Shown here: positions 15,982 through 24,228 of the stretch, piece after piece
How positions within the stretch are numbered: the first letter of the stretch is position 1
Layout: each line of letters opens with the position of its first letter
Source: Angustibacter sp. Root456
GTDB lineage: Bacteria; Actinomycetota; Actinomycetes; Actinomycetales; Angustibacteraceae
DNA length: 32,476 nt
Direction: 5' to 3'
NCBI RefSeq assembly: GCF_001426435.1
Contig: NZ_LMER01000001.1
Location: 74,308 to 106,783 of the forward strand
Position numbers and translations under genes: made by a program
Notes under the pieces: model-generated
Told to the model about the DNA's origin: nothing
Database searches by the model: none
What the model saw: only the letters and a program-made list of their open reading frames with translations

Positions 15982-17013
15982 CTAGTCGGCCTCGGGCTTG
16001 CGCGCGCGCGACAGCAGCCGCCGGCCCATCTCCTGCGGCGACAGGCCGTGGTGGACGACGGCGACCACGCCCTCGGTGATGGGCATGTCGACCCCGTTGG
16101 CGTAGGCCAGGTCGAGGATCGACTGGCACGACTTCACGCCCTCGGCGGTCTGCCGGGTGGTGGCGATGACCTCGTCGACGCTCATGCCGCGACCGAGGTT
16201 CTCCCCGAAGGTCCGGTTGCGCGACAACGGCGACAGGCAGGTGGCGATCAGGTCGCCCACACCCGCGAGACCGGCGAACGTCGCCGGGTCCGCGCCCAGC
16301 GCCTCGCCGAGCCGGGCCGTCTCGGCCAGCCCGCGCGTGACGATCGTCGCCTTGGTGTTGTCGCCGAAGCCCATGCCCGCGGCCATGCCCACGGCCAGGG
16401 CGATGACGTTCTTGACCGCCCCGCCCAGCTCGGTGCCCACGACGTCGGTGCCGGTGTAGGGGCGGAAGTACGACGTCGCGCAGGCGTGGGCCACGCGGTC
16501 GGCGGTGTCGTGGTCGACGCAGGCGACGACGCTCGCCGCCGGCTGCCGCTCGGCGATCTCGGGCGCCAGGTTGGGGCCCGAGACGACGACGACCCGCTCG
16601 GGCGCGATGTGACCGGCCTCGTGGATCACCTGGCTCATCCGCTGGGTGGTCCCGAGCTCCACGCCCTTCATGAGCGAGACCACGGGCGCGCCCTGGGGGA
16701 CGTCGTGGCGCCAGGCGCTGAGGTTCTCGCGAAGGTGCTGCGAGGGCACGGCCAGGACGACGACGTCCGCGCCGTCGAGCGCCTCGCGCGCGTCAGCGGT
16801 GGCCGTCACCGCGGTCGGCAGCTCCAGCTGCGGCAGGTAGTCCGGGTTGCGGTGCTGGTCGCGGATCGCGGCAGCCTGCTCCGGCCGCCGGGCCCACATC
16901 GTCACCTCGTTGCCGGCGTCAGCCAGGATCATCGCGAACGCGGTGCCCCAGCTGCCGGCGCCCATCACGGCGCAGCGGCTCACGACACCGTGGCTCGCGA
17001 CACCGTGGCTCAC
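15982..17013 (-). CDS. gpsA: NAD(P)-dependent glycerol-3-phosphate dehydrogenase
   Basis: A 343-residue enzyme reducing dihydroxyacetone phosphate to sn-glycerol-3-phosphate for phospholipids. The Rossmann motif is [12 protein letters not shown], and the family motifs [22 protein letters not shown] and the substrate-binding [15 protein letters not shown] with the catalytic Lys are present. Two GTG starts are possible, 17013 and 16983. The first forms a GTGA overlap with the plsC stop and is preferred. The region between them is a 15-bp near-duplicate that repeats SHGV in the protein. The plsC-gpsA pair feeds the same pathway. Confidence 0.95.
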   Translation of the reverse strand: MSHGVASHGVVSRCAVMGAGSWGTAFAMILADAGNEVTMWARRPEQAAAIRDQHRNPDYLPQLELPTAVTATADAREALDGADVVVLAVPSQHLRENLSAWRHDVPQGAPVVSLMKGVELGTTQRMSQVIHEAGHIAPERVVVVSGPNLAPEIAERQPAASVVACVDHDTADRVAHACATSYFRPYTGTDVVGTELGGAVKNVIALAVGMAAGMGFGDNTKATIVTRGLAETARLGEALGADPATFAGLAGVGDLIATCLSPLSRNRTFGENLGRGMSVDEVIATTRQTAEGVKSCQSILDLAYANGVDMPITEGVVAVVHHGLSPQEMGRRLLSRARKPEAD

Positions 17014-17762
17014 GAGGCGCGCCGCTTCGGCTTGTGCGGGTTGCCCGTGCGGGGCAGGCCGTGCTCGCGCGGGTCGAAGCGACGCGCGGGCGCCTGCTCC
17101 CCTCGCAGCTGCTCGAGCAAGCCGGTGATGTCGCGCATGATCCGGCCCGAGGCCTCGGTGAGCACCTCGGCGTCGAGCGGGCGCCCGCGCAGGTCGTCGA
17201 GGTCGACCGGGGGCCCGGCCAGCACGCGCATCGTCTTGCGCGGCAGCAGGCGCAGCCGCTTCGCGTAGGGCATGAGGATCTCCTGGGGGCCCCACTGCGC
17301 CACGGGGACCACCGAGCAGCCGGTCGTGAGCGCCAGGCGGGCCGCCCCGGTCTTGCCCACCATGGGCCACAGCTGAGGGTCACGGGTGAGCGTGGCCTCG
17401 GGGAAGATCGCGATGCACCTTCCCTGCTCCAGCCCCTCGACCGCGGACGAGAACGCCGCAACGGCGTCGCCCGTCTCACGGTGCACGGGGATCTGGTCGG
17501 CCTCGCGCAGGAGCCAACCCACCACCGGCACCCGGAACACCTCCTCCTTGCCGAGGAACACCGGCGGCCGGCCGTTGTCGATGAGGAAGTGCGCGAACGT
17601 CAGCGGGTCGACGTAGGTCATGTGGTTGGAGCAGGCGACGAAGCCACCCTCAGCGGGCAGGTGCTCGGCTCCCCGCCAGTCGCGGCGGGTCAGCGCCATG
17701 AACAGCGGCCGCAGCAGGTGGACGACGAACCGGTACGCCCAGCTCTGCTCCTTCAGCGACAC
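17010..17762 (-). CDS. plsC: 1-acyl-sn-glycerol-3-phosphate acyltransferase (PlsC family)
   Basis: A 250-residue membrane-associated acyltransferase. It shows the catalytic NHMTYVD (HX4D motif), the substrate-binding FPEATLTRD (motif III, a variant of FPEGT), and [11 protein letters not shown] (motif IV region). A hydrophobic N-terminal segment ([13 protein letters not shown]) would bind the membrane. GTG 17762 is chosen for the GGAG ribosome site just upstream and because it removes a long non-homologous Arg/Pro-rich extension. The stop overlaps the gpsA start. It is divergent from cofC. Confidence 0.93.
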   Translation of the reverse strand: MSLKEQSWAYRFVVHLLRPLFMALTRRDWRGAEHLPAEGGFVACSNHMTYVDPLTFAHFLIDNGRPPVFLGKEEVFRVPVVGWLLREADQIPVHRETGDAVAAFSSAVEGLEQGRCIAIFPEATLTRDPQLWPMVGKTGAARLALTTGCSVVPVAQWGPQEILMPYAKRLRLLPRKTMRVLAGPPVDLDDLRGRPLDAEVLTEASGRIMRDITGLLEQLRGEQAPARRFDPREHGLPRTGNPHKPKRRAS

Positions 17763-17801
17763 GCACGCTCCTTCGTCGTGGGAGCGCTGTCGCGCCCGAC
17801 C

Positions 17802-17821
17802 TGCATCCTGCAGCGGATGCA
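17802..17821. promoter_or_regulatory. Palindrome in the plsC/cofC divergent gap
   Basis: TGCATCC and GGATGCA form a perfect 7-bp inverted repeat around TGCAGC. It lies between the divergent starts of plsC (17762) and cofC (17879). It could be an operator; no partner regulator is evident. Confidence 0.4.
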
Positions 17822-17878
17822 TCCTCGCCGCCGGGCGGGGGGCTTGTCGAGGCAGCACGCGGTGACTGCGACCATCGG

Positions 17879-18568
17879 GTGGTGAGCCAGTACGCAGCCC
17901 CGAGCCCGCGCCACGGGTGGACGCTCGTCCTGCCGGTGCAGAGCTCCACGCGTGCCAAGAGCCGGCTCGAGGTGCCCGCGGGTGTCGACCGCCCACGACT
18001 CGCTCGGGCCATCGCGCGCGACTCCCTCGCCGCGGTGCGCGCGACGTCGGCAGTGGCCCGGGTCGTCGTCGTCACCGCCGACGACGACCTGGCGGCCGAG
18101 TGCGCGGCCGCCGGTGACCACGTGGTCCGCGACAGCGGTCGCAGCCTCAGCGACGCCGTGCGGCGCGGTGTCGAGGTGGCCCAGCAGCTCGCCGCCGACC
18201 ACCCCGCCGCCGTGCTCCTCGCCGACGTCCCGGCGCTCACCCCCGACGAGCTCGCTGCGGCGCTCGAGCAGGCAGCGAGCCGGCAGCTCGCCGTCGTCCC
18301 TGACGCCGAGGGCTCCGGCAGCGTGCTGCTCAGCGCCGCGCGGCCGGGCTTGCTGCAACCGGCCTTCGGCGGCGACTCCGCCCTCCGGCACGAGCAGCGC
18401 GGCGCCGTCCGGCTCGACCTGGACCTGCCTCGGCTGCGGCGCGACGTCGACACCTGGGCCGCCCTCACCGCGGCCGTCGCGCTCGGCGTCGGGCCGGCCA
18501 CGGCCGCGGCCCTGGGCGGCGCGGTCGACCTGTGCCCGTGCGGGCCAGCCGCCGGCACCGCGCACTAG
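17879..18568 (+). CDS. cofC: 2-phospho-L-lactate guanylyltransferase (CofC)
   Basis: A nucleotidyltransferase of 229 residues in coenzyme F420 synthesis that activates phospholactate or phosphoenolpyruvate with GTP. The start LVLPVQSSTRAKSRL is the CofC signature (LP.K...AKSRL with Gln in place of Lys here). VVTADDDL, LLADVPAL (the LxGDxPxL position) and the C-terminal VDTWAAL stretch fit the family. Two adjacent GTG codons (17879, 17882) could start it. The TAG stop is part of the -10 box of the next gene. F420 is widespread in actinobacteria, supporting the call. Confidence 0.88.
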   Translation: MVSQYAAPSPRHGWTLVLPVQSSTRAKSRLEVPAGVDRPRLARAIARDSLAAVRATSAVARVVVVTADDDLAAECAAAGDHVVRDSGRSLSDAVRRGVEVAQQLAADHPAAVLLADVPALTPDELAAALEQAASRQLAVVPDAEGSGSVLLSAARPGLLQPAFGGDSALRHEQRGAVRLDLDLPRLRRDVDTWAALTAAVALGVGPATAAALGGAVDLCPCGPAAGTAH

Positions 18569-18578
18569 CCTGGCCGCC

Positions 18579-18770
18579 ATGCAGGCATCGGTGCACGAGT
18601 TCGACACCACGACCGGCGCGGGCAGCGTGCTGCTGGACGACGGCACGCGCCTGCCGTTCGCCGCCGAGGCCTTCGAGCGCAGTGGCCTGCGACTGCTGCG
18701 CGTCGGCCAGCGCCTCACCGTCGAGGTCGCCGACGACCGCGTGGTGGGCCTGCGGATCGTCGGCGTCTGA
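18579..18770 (+). CDS. Small cold-shock-like (OB-fold) protein, 63 aa
   Basis: A 63-residue protein. The pattern GAGSVLLDDGTRLPFAAEAF followed by LRLLRVGQRLTVEVADD resembles the first strands and the GQ-V-F/E end of cold-shock domains, without the RNP aromatic residues. It is therefore OB-fold-like rather than a classic Csp. ATG 18579 has -10 TAGCCT at 18566-18571, made of the cofC stop plus the next bases; the mRNA should be leaderless. The role is unknown. It converges on murA with a gap of 6 nt. Confidence 0.75.
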   Translation: MQASVHEFDTTTGAGSVLLDDGTRLPFAAEAFERSGLRLLRVGQRLTVEVADDRVVGLRIVGV

Positions 18771-18776
18771 GCGACG

Positions 18777-20093
18777 TCAGCTGCGCTCGTACTGCGCGCC
18801 GACCGCGTCGAGCTTGTCGAGGAACTGCTCGTAGCCGCGGTAGATCAGATCCACGCCGCGCACGGTGGAGGTGCCCTGTGCCGCCAGGGCCGCGATGAGG
18901 TAGCTGAACCCGCCGCGCAGGTCGGGCACCTCGATGTCACCGCCCTTGAGCGGCGTGGGCCCGGAGATCACGGCGGAGTGCTTGAAGTTGCGCTGACCGA
19001 AGCGGCACGGCAGCCCACCGAGGCACTCGCGGTAGAGCTGGATGGTCGCGCCCATGTCGACGAGCGCGCGGGTGAACCCGAGCCGGTTCTCGTACACCGT
19101 CTCGTGCAGGATCGACAGCCCGCTGGTCTGGGTGAGGGCCACGACGAGCGGCTGCTGCCAGTCGGTCATGAAGCCGGGGTGGACGTCGGTCTCGAGCACG
19201 AGCGAGCGCTGCGCCTCGCCCTCGCGCCAGAACCGGATGCCGCCGTCGTCGACCTCGAAGGCGCCGCCGATCTTCCGGAACACGTTGAGGAAGGTCATCA
19301 TGTCGGGCTGGCGGGCGCCCTCGACGTAGATCTCGCCGCGGGTGGCCAGGGCCGCGCACGCCCAGGACGCCGCCTCCATGCGGTCGGGGATCGCGCGGTG
19401 GGTGAAGCCCTGGAGCGAGTCGACCCCCTCGATGCGGATCACCCGGTCGGTGTCGACGCTGATGATCGCGCCCATCTTCTGCAGCACCGCGATGAGGTCG
19501 AGGATCTCGGGCTCCATGGCGGCGTTGCGCAGCTCGGTGAGGCCCTGGGCCCGCACGGCGGTGAGCAGCACCTGCTCGGTGCCGCCGACGCTGGGGTACG
19601 GCAGCTCCAGCCGCGTGCCCTGCAGCCGCTGGGGGGCGTGCAGGTGCAGCCCCTCAGGGCGCTTCTCGACGACGGCGCCGAACTGGCGCAGCACGTCGAG
19701 GTGGTAGTCGATGGGCCGCTCACCGATCCGGCAGCCGCCGAGGTCGGGGATGAACGCCTCGCCGAGCCGGTGCAGCAGCGGGCCGCAGAACAGGATCGGG
19801 ATGCGGCTGGACCCGGCGTGGGCGTCGATGTCGGCGACGTGGGCGCTCTCGACGTTCGTCGGGTCGAACAGCAGCTCACCCTGCTCGGCGCCGTCCGAGA
19901 CCTGCACGCCGTGCAGCTCCAGGAGCCCGGAGACGATCCGGACGTCGGCGATCTGCGGCACACCGCGCAGCCGGCTGGGGCTCTCGGCGAGCAGGGTCGC
20001 CACCATGGCCTTCGAGACCAGGTTCTTGGCGCCGCGGACGCGGATCTCGCCCTTGAGCGGGGTGCCGCCGTGCACGGTGAGGACGTCAGTCAT
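18777..20093 (-). CDS. murA: UDP-N-acetylglucosamine 1-carboxyvinyltransferase
   Basis: A 438-residue enzyme for the first committed step of peptidoglycan synthesis, transferring enolpyruvate from PEP to UDP-GlcNAc. Lys23 is in RGAKN and the catalytic loop GGCRIGERP keeps Cys121, so the enzyme should be sensitive to fosfomycin (some actinobacteria have Asp here). Conserved [14 protein letters not shown] and the C-terminal [13 protein letters not shown] are present. ATG 20093. It follows hup, with the terminator at 20112-20149 between them; its promoter must lie in or after that hairpin. Confidence 0.96.
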   Translation of the reverse strand: MTDVLTVHGGTPLKGEIRVRGAKNLVSKAMVATLLAESPSRLRGVPQIADVRIVSGLLELHGVQVSDGAEQGELLFDPTNVESAHVADIDAHAGSSRIPILFCGPLLHRLGEAFIPDLGGCRIGERPIDYHLDVLRQFGAVVEKRPEGLHLHAPQRLQGTRLELPYPSVGGTEQVLLTAVRAQGLTELRNAAMEPEILDLIAVLQKMGAIISVDTDRVIRIEGVDSLQGFTHRAIPDRMEAASWACAALATRGEIYVEGARQPDMMTFLNVFRKIGGAFEVDDGGIRFWREGEAQRSLVLETDVHPGFMTDWQQPLVVALTQTSGLSILHETVYENRLGFTRALVDMGATIQLYRECLGGLPCRFGQRNFKHSAVISGPTPLKGGDIEVPDLRGGFSYLIAALAAQGTSTVRGVDLIYRGYEQFLDKLDAVGAQYERS

Positions 20094-20111
20094 GCCCCCA
20101 TCATCGCAAGG

Positions 20112-20149
20112 AAAAGGGCCGACACCCTCATCGAGGGTGCCGGCCCCTT
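20112..20149 (-). terminator. Terminator between hup and murA
   Basis: On the minus strand, a stem of about 17 bp (with two G-T or mismatch positions) is followed by CCCTTTTCCTT, giving a U-rich end. It lies 28 nt past the hup stop and only 18 nt before the murA ATG. Confidence 0.75.
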
Positions 20150-20177
20150 CCGGCCGTGCTCGTCGTTCGGCGGTGGG

Positions 20178-20987
20178 TCAGCGGGCGCGGCCCGCGCGCT
20201 TGGCCGCCGCCTTCTTCGTGGTGGCCTTCTTGGCGGTCGCCTTCTTGGCGGTCGCCTTCGAAGCGGTGGCCTTCGAAGCAGTGGCCTTCGAAGCAGTGGC
20301 CTTCGAAGCGGTGGCCTTCTTGGCCGGTGCGGCCTTGGTCGTGGCCTTCTTCGTGGTGGCCTTCGAGGCGGTGGCCTTCTTCGCGGTCGCCTTCTTGGCC
20401 GGAGCCGCCTTGGTCGTGGCCTTCTTCGCCGTCGCCTTGGTGGCCGTCGACTTCTTGGCGGCCGTCTTCGTCGTCGCCTTGGTCGCGGCCTTCTTGGCGG
20501 TCGCCTTCTTGGCCGTCGAGGTGCTCGCCGCGGCCTTCTTCGCCGTCGTCTTCTTCGCCGTGGTCTTCTTCGCCGTCGTCTTCGACGCCGGAGCCGCAGC
20601 CCCGGCCGCCCGACGAGCGCCACCGGCCGCAGAGCCCGCAACCGACGCGGCGACCTTGGTGGCCGACGACGCCGCACGGCCGGCGGCGGCCGCGGTGAAC
20701 GCCCGCAGCGCCTTGGCGTCGGAGGTGACCTCCTTGAACGCCGTGCCAGCGCGGAAGCGAGGCACCGAGGTCTTCTTGATCTTCACGGCCTGACCGGTCC
20801 GCGGGTTGCGGCCGGTGCGGGCGGCGCGGGCGGCCTTCTCGAAGGTGCCGAAGCCGGTGATGGCGACCTTCTCGCCCTTGGCGACCGTGACGGTGATGAC
20901 GTCGACGACGGCCTCCAGGGCCTCGGCCGCGGCGCGCTTGCTGCCGAGACGTGACTCGAGTGCGTCGACCAGCTGTCCCTTGTTCAC
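20178..20987 (-). CDS. hup: HU-family nucleoid protein with long Lys/Ala-rich tail
   Basis: A 269-residue histone-like protein. Residues 1-90 form the HU fold ([42 protein letters not shown], the DNA-binding arm, then [15 protein letters not shown]). Residues from about 120 to the end are a eukaryotic-H1-like tail of KKAT, AKKA and ASKAT repeats, as in mycobacterial HupB; the tail here is longer than in M. tuberculosis HupB (214 aa total). GTG 20987 has a GGGAG ribosome site just upstream. The tail binds DNA non-specifically and in mycobacteria is acetylated on lysines. Confidence 0.95.
   Translation of the reverse strand: MNKGQLVDALESRLGSKRAAAEALEAVVDVITVTVAKGEKVAITGFGTFEKAARAARTGRNPRTGQAVKIKKTSVPRFRAGTAFKEVTSDAKALRAFTAAAAGRAASSATKVAASVAGSAAGGARRAAGAAAPASKTTAKKTTAKKTTAKKAAASTSTAKKATAKKAATKATTKTAAKKSTATKATAKKATTKAAPAKKATAKKATASKATTKKATTKAAPAKKATASKATASKATASKATASKATAKKATAKKATTKKAAAKRAGRAR
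20254..20313 (-). repeat. 15-bp tandem repeat in the hup tail (4 copies)
   Basis: GCCTTCGAAGCNGTG (plus strand) occurs at 20254, 20269, 20284 and 20299, with N = g, a, a, g, and encodes ATASK units. Looser 15- and 30-bp repeats fill the rest of the tail (about 20200-20600). Confidence 0.92.
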
Positions 20988-21116
20988 TGCGTTTCTCCCT
21001 CTTGGAGATGTCCGCCAGGCCGCTGCCCGGCTGATGCCGTTGCCGTCGAGCGGCGCTCGACTCGTGGACGACGGTAGGACCACACGGGGTCCACGTCCAA
21101 CACATGCGAAGGTCTT

Positions 21117-21137
21117 AACGCTTGTGTCGCAAGCGTT
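21117..21137. promoter_or_regulatory. Palindrome AACGCTTG-N5-CAAGCGTT upstream of hup
   Basis: A perfect 8-bp inverted repeat with 5-nt spacer (TGTCG), about 130 bp upstream of the hup start, in the 338-bp non-coding gap between hup and leuD. The gap also holds the leuCD terminator (21265-21302) and presumably the hup promoter. No gene is seen in it. Confidence 0.5.
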
Positions 21138-21264
21138 TGGGGGCCAGGATCGGGCCTTCCGGTTACGGATCGACGGCGTCCTGACCGTGACGGTCGCGAT
21201 CTGCTGACCAAGCACCGCAGCGGGATCGAGCGCCGAAACCCGTTGCAGCGCAGGCGAAGACGCG

Positions 21265-21302
21265 AAGAGCCCGATCACCCCCGTGGGGATGATCGGGCTC
21301 TT
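21265..21302 (-). terminator. Terminator after leuCD
   Basis: AAGAGCCCGATC and GATCGGGCTCTT form a perfect 12-bp stem; the loop can add a CCCC/GGGG extension. It lies 24 nt after the leuD stop. Confidence 0.8.
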
Positions 21303-21325
21303 GCGAGGCCGCCAGGCTGGCCGGA

Positions 21326-21919
21326 TCAGGCCGGCGTCGTCAGCGGCAACCAGGCTGGACGACCTTGCTCGAAATTCGTGATCTCGTCGCCGTGTCCGAG
21401 GGTCAACGAGATGTCGTCGAGGCCCTCGAGCAGCCGCCAGCGGGTGTAGTCGTCGACCTCGAAGGGGCAGGTGATGTCTCCCGCGTGCACCGTCTTGGCC
21501 TCCAGGTCGACCGTGACCTCGGTGCCCGGCTCGTTCTCGAGGAGCTTCCAGAGCAGCTCGACGTCGTCCTGGCTCACCTGCGCGGTCAGCAGGCCTTGCT
21601 TACCGCTGTTGCCGCGGAAGATGTCGGCGAAGCGCGAGCTGACGACGACCCGGAAGCCGTAGTTCATCAGCGCCCACACGGCGTGCTCCCGCGACGAACC
21701 GGTGCCGAAGTCGGGGCCGGCCACCAGGACGCTGCCGTCCCGGAACGCCGGCTGGTTGAGGACGAACGTCTCGTCCGACCGCCAGGCCGCGAACAGGCCG
21801 TCCTCGAATCCGGTGCGCGTCACGCGCTTGAGGTAGACCGCCGGGATGATCTGGTCGGTGTCGACGTTGCTGCGGCGCAGCGGGACGCCGATACCAGTGT
21901 GTCGCGTGAAGGGCTGCAT
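21326..21919 (-). CDS. leuD: 3-isopropylmalate dehydratase small subunit
   Basis: A 197-residue subunit that with LeuC isomerises 2- to 3-isopropylmalate in leucine synthesis. It starts with [13 protein letters not shown], and has [17 protein letters not shown] and [15 protein letters not shown], all hallmarks of the swivelling small subunit. ATG 21919 with ribosome site GAGGAG; 9 nt after leuC. It ends before the 21265-21302 terminator. Confidence 0.97.
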   Translation of the reverse strand: MQPFTRHTGIGVPLRRSNVDTDQIIPAVYLKRVTRTGFEDGLFAAWRSDETFVLNQPAFRDGSVLVAGPDFGTGSSREHAVWALMNYGFRVVVSSRFADIFRGNSGKQGLLTAQVSQDDVELLWKLLENEPGTEVTVDLEAKTVHAGDITCPFEVDDYTRWRLLEGLDDISLTLGHGDEITNFEQGRPAWLPLTTPA

Positions 21920-21928
21920 GGTGGCTCC

Positions 21929-23323
21929 TCAGTCCAGGTCGGCGGGGGACGACAGGGTTCCGCGGACGGCCGTGGCCGCCGCGACGGGCGGTGAGACCAG
22001 GTGGGTGCGCCCGCCCTTGCCCTGCCGGCCCTCGAAGTTGCGGTTCGACGTCGATGCGCTGCGTTCCCCAGGCGCCAGCTGGTCGGGGTTCATGCCGAGG
22101 CACATCGAGCATCCGGCGAGCCGCCAGTCGGCACCGGCCTGCGTGAACACCTGGTCGAGCCCCTCGCTCTCAGCCTGCAGCCGCACGCGCGCGGAGCCCG
22201 GCACCACCATCATCCGCACGCCGTCCTTGACCTTGCGGCCCTTCAGCACCTGGGCGGCAGCGCGCAGGTCCTCGATGCGGCCGTTGGTGCACGACCCCAC
22301 GAACACGGTGTCGACGGCGATCTCGCGCAGCGGGGTGCCAGCGGTGAGGCCCATGTACTCCAGGGCTCGCTCGGCCGCCGTGCGGGCGTTGTCGTCGCCG
22401 AGGGTTGCCGGGTCGGGCACGCGCTCGCCGAGCGGCAGACCCTGCCCGGGGTTGGTGCCCCAGGTGACGAAGGGCGTGAGCTCGGCGGCGTCGATGACCA
22501 CCTCGCGGTCGAACTGCGCGTCGTCGTCCGTGCGCAGGGACCGCCAGGCGGCCACGGCGTCGTCCCAGTCGCTGCCCCGGGGCGCGTGCGGGCGGCCCTC
22601 GAGGTAGGCGAACGTCGTCTCGTCGGGCGCGATCATGCCCGCGCGGGCACCGGCCTCGATCGACATGTTGCACACGGTCATCCGCGACTCCATCGACAGC
22701 GCCTCGATGGCCTCACCGCGGTACTCGATGACGTGGCCCTGGCCGCCGGCCGTGCCGATGCGCGCGATCACGGCGAGCACGAGGTCCTTGGCGGTGACAC
22801 CGTCGGGCAGCACGCCGTTGACCGTCACCGCCATCGTGCGGAAGGGCTTGAGCGACAACGTCTGCGTGGCGAGCACGTGCTCGACCTCGCTCGTGCCGAT
22901 GCCGAACGCGAGGGCCCCGAAGGCTCCGTGCGTCGAGGTGTGCGAGTCACCGCAGACGATGGTCATGCCCGGCTGCGTCAGACCCAGCTGCGGCCCGATG
23001 ACGTGGACGATGCCCTGCTCGGCGTCGCCCATCGGATGCAGCCGCACCCCGAACTCCTCGCAGTTGCGGCGCAGCGTCTCGACCTGCGTGCGCGACACCG
23101 GGTCGGCGATGGGCCCGGGCACGGTGGGGACGTTGTGGTCCTCGGTCGCGATCGTGAGGTCCGGTCGCCGCACCGGGCGTCCCTCGAGGCGCAGCCCGTC
23201 GAACGCCTGGGGGCTGGTCACCTCGTGCAGCAGGTGCAGGTCGATGTAGATGAGGTCCGGCTCGCCCTCTGCCCTGCGGACGACGTGCGCGTCCCAGACC
23301 TTCTCCGCCAGCGTGCGGCCCAT
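21929..23323 (-). CDS. leuC: 3-isopropylmalate dehydratase large subunit
   Basis: A 464-residue 4Fe-4S aconitase-family protein. The cluster ligands are in [13 protein letters not shown] and in [29 protein letters not shown] and [17 protein letters not shown] are conserved. ATG 23323 is chosen because [14 protein letters not shown] is the family start and an AAGGAC ribosome site lies upstream; a longer frame runs into the promoter region. It forms an operon with leuD and is divergent from the ndgR regulator, which is known to control leuCD in actinobacteria. Confidence 0.97.
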   Translation of the reverse strand: MGRTLAEKVWDAHVVRRAEGEPDLIYIDLHLLHEVTSPQAFDGLRLEGRPVRRPDLTIATEDHNVPTVPGPIADPVSRTQVETLRRNCEEFGVRLHPMGDAEQGIVHVIGPQLGLTQPGMTIVCGDSHTSTHGAFGALAFGIGTSEVEHVLATQTLSLKPFRTMAVTVNGVLPDGVTAKDLVLAVIARIGTAGGQGHVIEYRGEAIEALSMESRMTVCNMSIEAGARAGMIAPDETTFAYLEGRPHAPRGSDWDDAVAAWRSLRTDDDAQFDREVVIDAAELTPFVTWGTNPGQGLPLGERVPDPATLGDDNARTAAERALEYMGLTAGTPLREIAVDTVFVGSCTNGRIEDLRAAAQVLKGRKVKDGVRMMVVPGSARVRLQAESEGLDQVFTQAGADWRLAGCSMCLGMNPDQLAPGERSASTSNRNFEGRQGKGGRTHLVSPPVAAATAVRGTLSSPADLD

Positions 23324-23360
23324 GTCGACTGTCCTTTCGTGGTCTCGCCTCGGCAGCGAT

Positions 23361-23378
23361 GGTGACGTCGTTGTCACC
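23361..23378. promoter_or_regulatory. Palindrome GGTGAC-N6-GTCACC in the leuC/ndgR gap
   Basis: A perfect 6-bp inverted repeat (spacer GTCGTT), 38 bp upstream of the leuC start. Possible leuC operator. Confidence 0.4.
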
Positions 23379-23388
23379 GCGCCGGGAC

Positions 23389-23417
23389 TTGCTTCTCACG
23401 TGGTGAGACGGCAATAT
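23389..23417 (+). promoter_or_regulatory. ndgR promoter with operator in its spacer
   Basis: -35 TTGCTT (23389-23394), 17-nt spacer, -10 CAATAT (23412-23417), then 6 nt to the ATG (probable leaderless start). The perfect palindrome TCTCAC-GTG-GTGAGA (23394-23408) overlaps the -35 and fills the spacer. This is where an autorepressor would bind. Confidence 0.65.
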
Positions 23418-23423
23418 CGAGGC

Positions 23424-24140
23424 ATGGACAACTCTAGCGGAGTCGGCGTCCTCGACAAGGCCGCCGTCGTTCTGGGCGCCTTGGAGGCCGGGCCCTCGAC
23501 CCTCGCCCAGCTCGTGGCGGCCACCGGCCTGGCCCGGCCCACCGCCCACCGGCTCGCCGTGGCCCTCGAGCACCACCGGATCGTGGCGCGCGACATGCAG
23601 GGCCGCTTCGTGCTCGGCCCGCGCCTGGGTGAGCTCGCCTCGGCCGCCGGCGAGGACCGCCTGCTGGCCGCCGCCGGCCCGGTGCTCGCCGCCCTGCGCG
23701 ACCACACCGGCGAGAGCGCGCAGCTGTTCCGCCGCCAGGGCGACCACCGCATCTGCGTGGCAGCCGCCGAGCGCCCGGTCGGCTTGCGCGACTCCATCCC
23801 CGTCGGCTCGTCGCTGTCGATGCTCGCGGGTTCGGCGGCCCAGATCCTGCTGGCCTGGGAAGAGCCCGACCGGCTTCACCGCGGGCTGCAGGGCGCGGCG
23901 TTCACCGCGACCGCGCTGTCCGGCGTCCGCCGTCGGGGCTGGGCGCAGAGCGTGGGCGAGCGCGAGGCCGGCGTCGCCTCGGTGTCGGCGCCGGTGCGCG
24001 GCCCGTCGGGTCGCGTCGTGGCGGCCGTGTCGATCAGCGGCCCCATCGAGCGCCTGTCGCGCCAGCCGGGCCGGCTGCACGCGCCGTCCGTCGTGGCCGG
24101 CGCCAACAAGCTCAGCGAGGTGCTCCGCCGCGCGAGCTGA
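23424..24140 (+). CDS. ndgR: IclR-family regulator of leucine genes (NdgR/LtbR type)
   Basis: A 238-residue regulator. The N-terminal winged helix-turn-helix spans about residues 8-65 (STLAQLVAATGLARPTAHRLAVAL is the recognition region, cited in parts). The C-terminal IclR effector domain has ESAQLFRRQGDHRICVAAAE, IPVGSSLSMLAGSAAQILLAW and VASVSAPVRGPSGRVVAAVSISGP stretches. Position divergent to leuCD is diagnostic for NdgR (Streptomyces) / LtbR (Corynebacterium), which represses leuCD and other amino-acid genes. ATG 23424 chosen for the promoter just upstream. Confidence 0.92.
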   Translation: MDNSSGVGVLDKAAVVLGALEAGPSTLAQLVAATGLARPTAHRLAVALEHHRIVARDMQGRFVLGPRLGELASAAGEDRLLAAAGPVLAALRDHTGESAQLFRRQGDHRICVAAAERPVGLRDSIPVGSSLSMLAGSAAQILLAWEEPDRLHRGLQGAAFTATALSGVRRRGWAQSVGEREAGVASVSAPVRGPSGRVVAAVSISGPIERLSRQPGRLHAPSVVAGANKLSEVLRRAS

Positions 24141-24153
24141 CCCGGGCTCTCCC

Positions 24154-24228
24154 CGCAGATACCCGCCGTCTTCCGGTCAACGAGGCCTCTGAGGGGCCGA
24201 GATCACCGGACTTCGGCGGGTATCTGCG
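24154..24228. repeat. Long interrupted palindrome at the ndgR/MFS convergence
   Basis: Arms 24154-24177 and 24205-24228: 15 bp (CGCAGATACCCGCCG) plus 5 bp (CCGGT) pair perfectly around a 4-nt mismatch; the loop is 27 nt. The right arm codes for the last residues of the MFS protein. It could act as a two-way terminator. Confidence 0.8.

Noticed and set aside
18777-20093. Fosfomycin-resistant MurA
   Set aside because: The catalytic Cys121 is present (GGCRIG).
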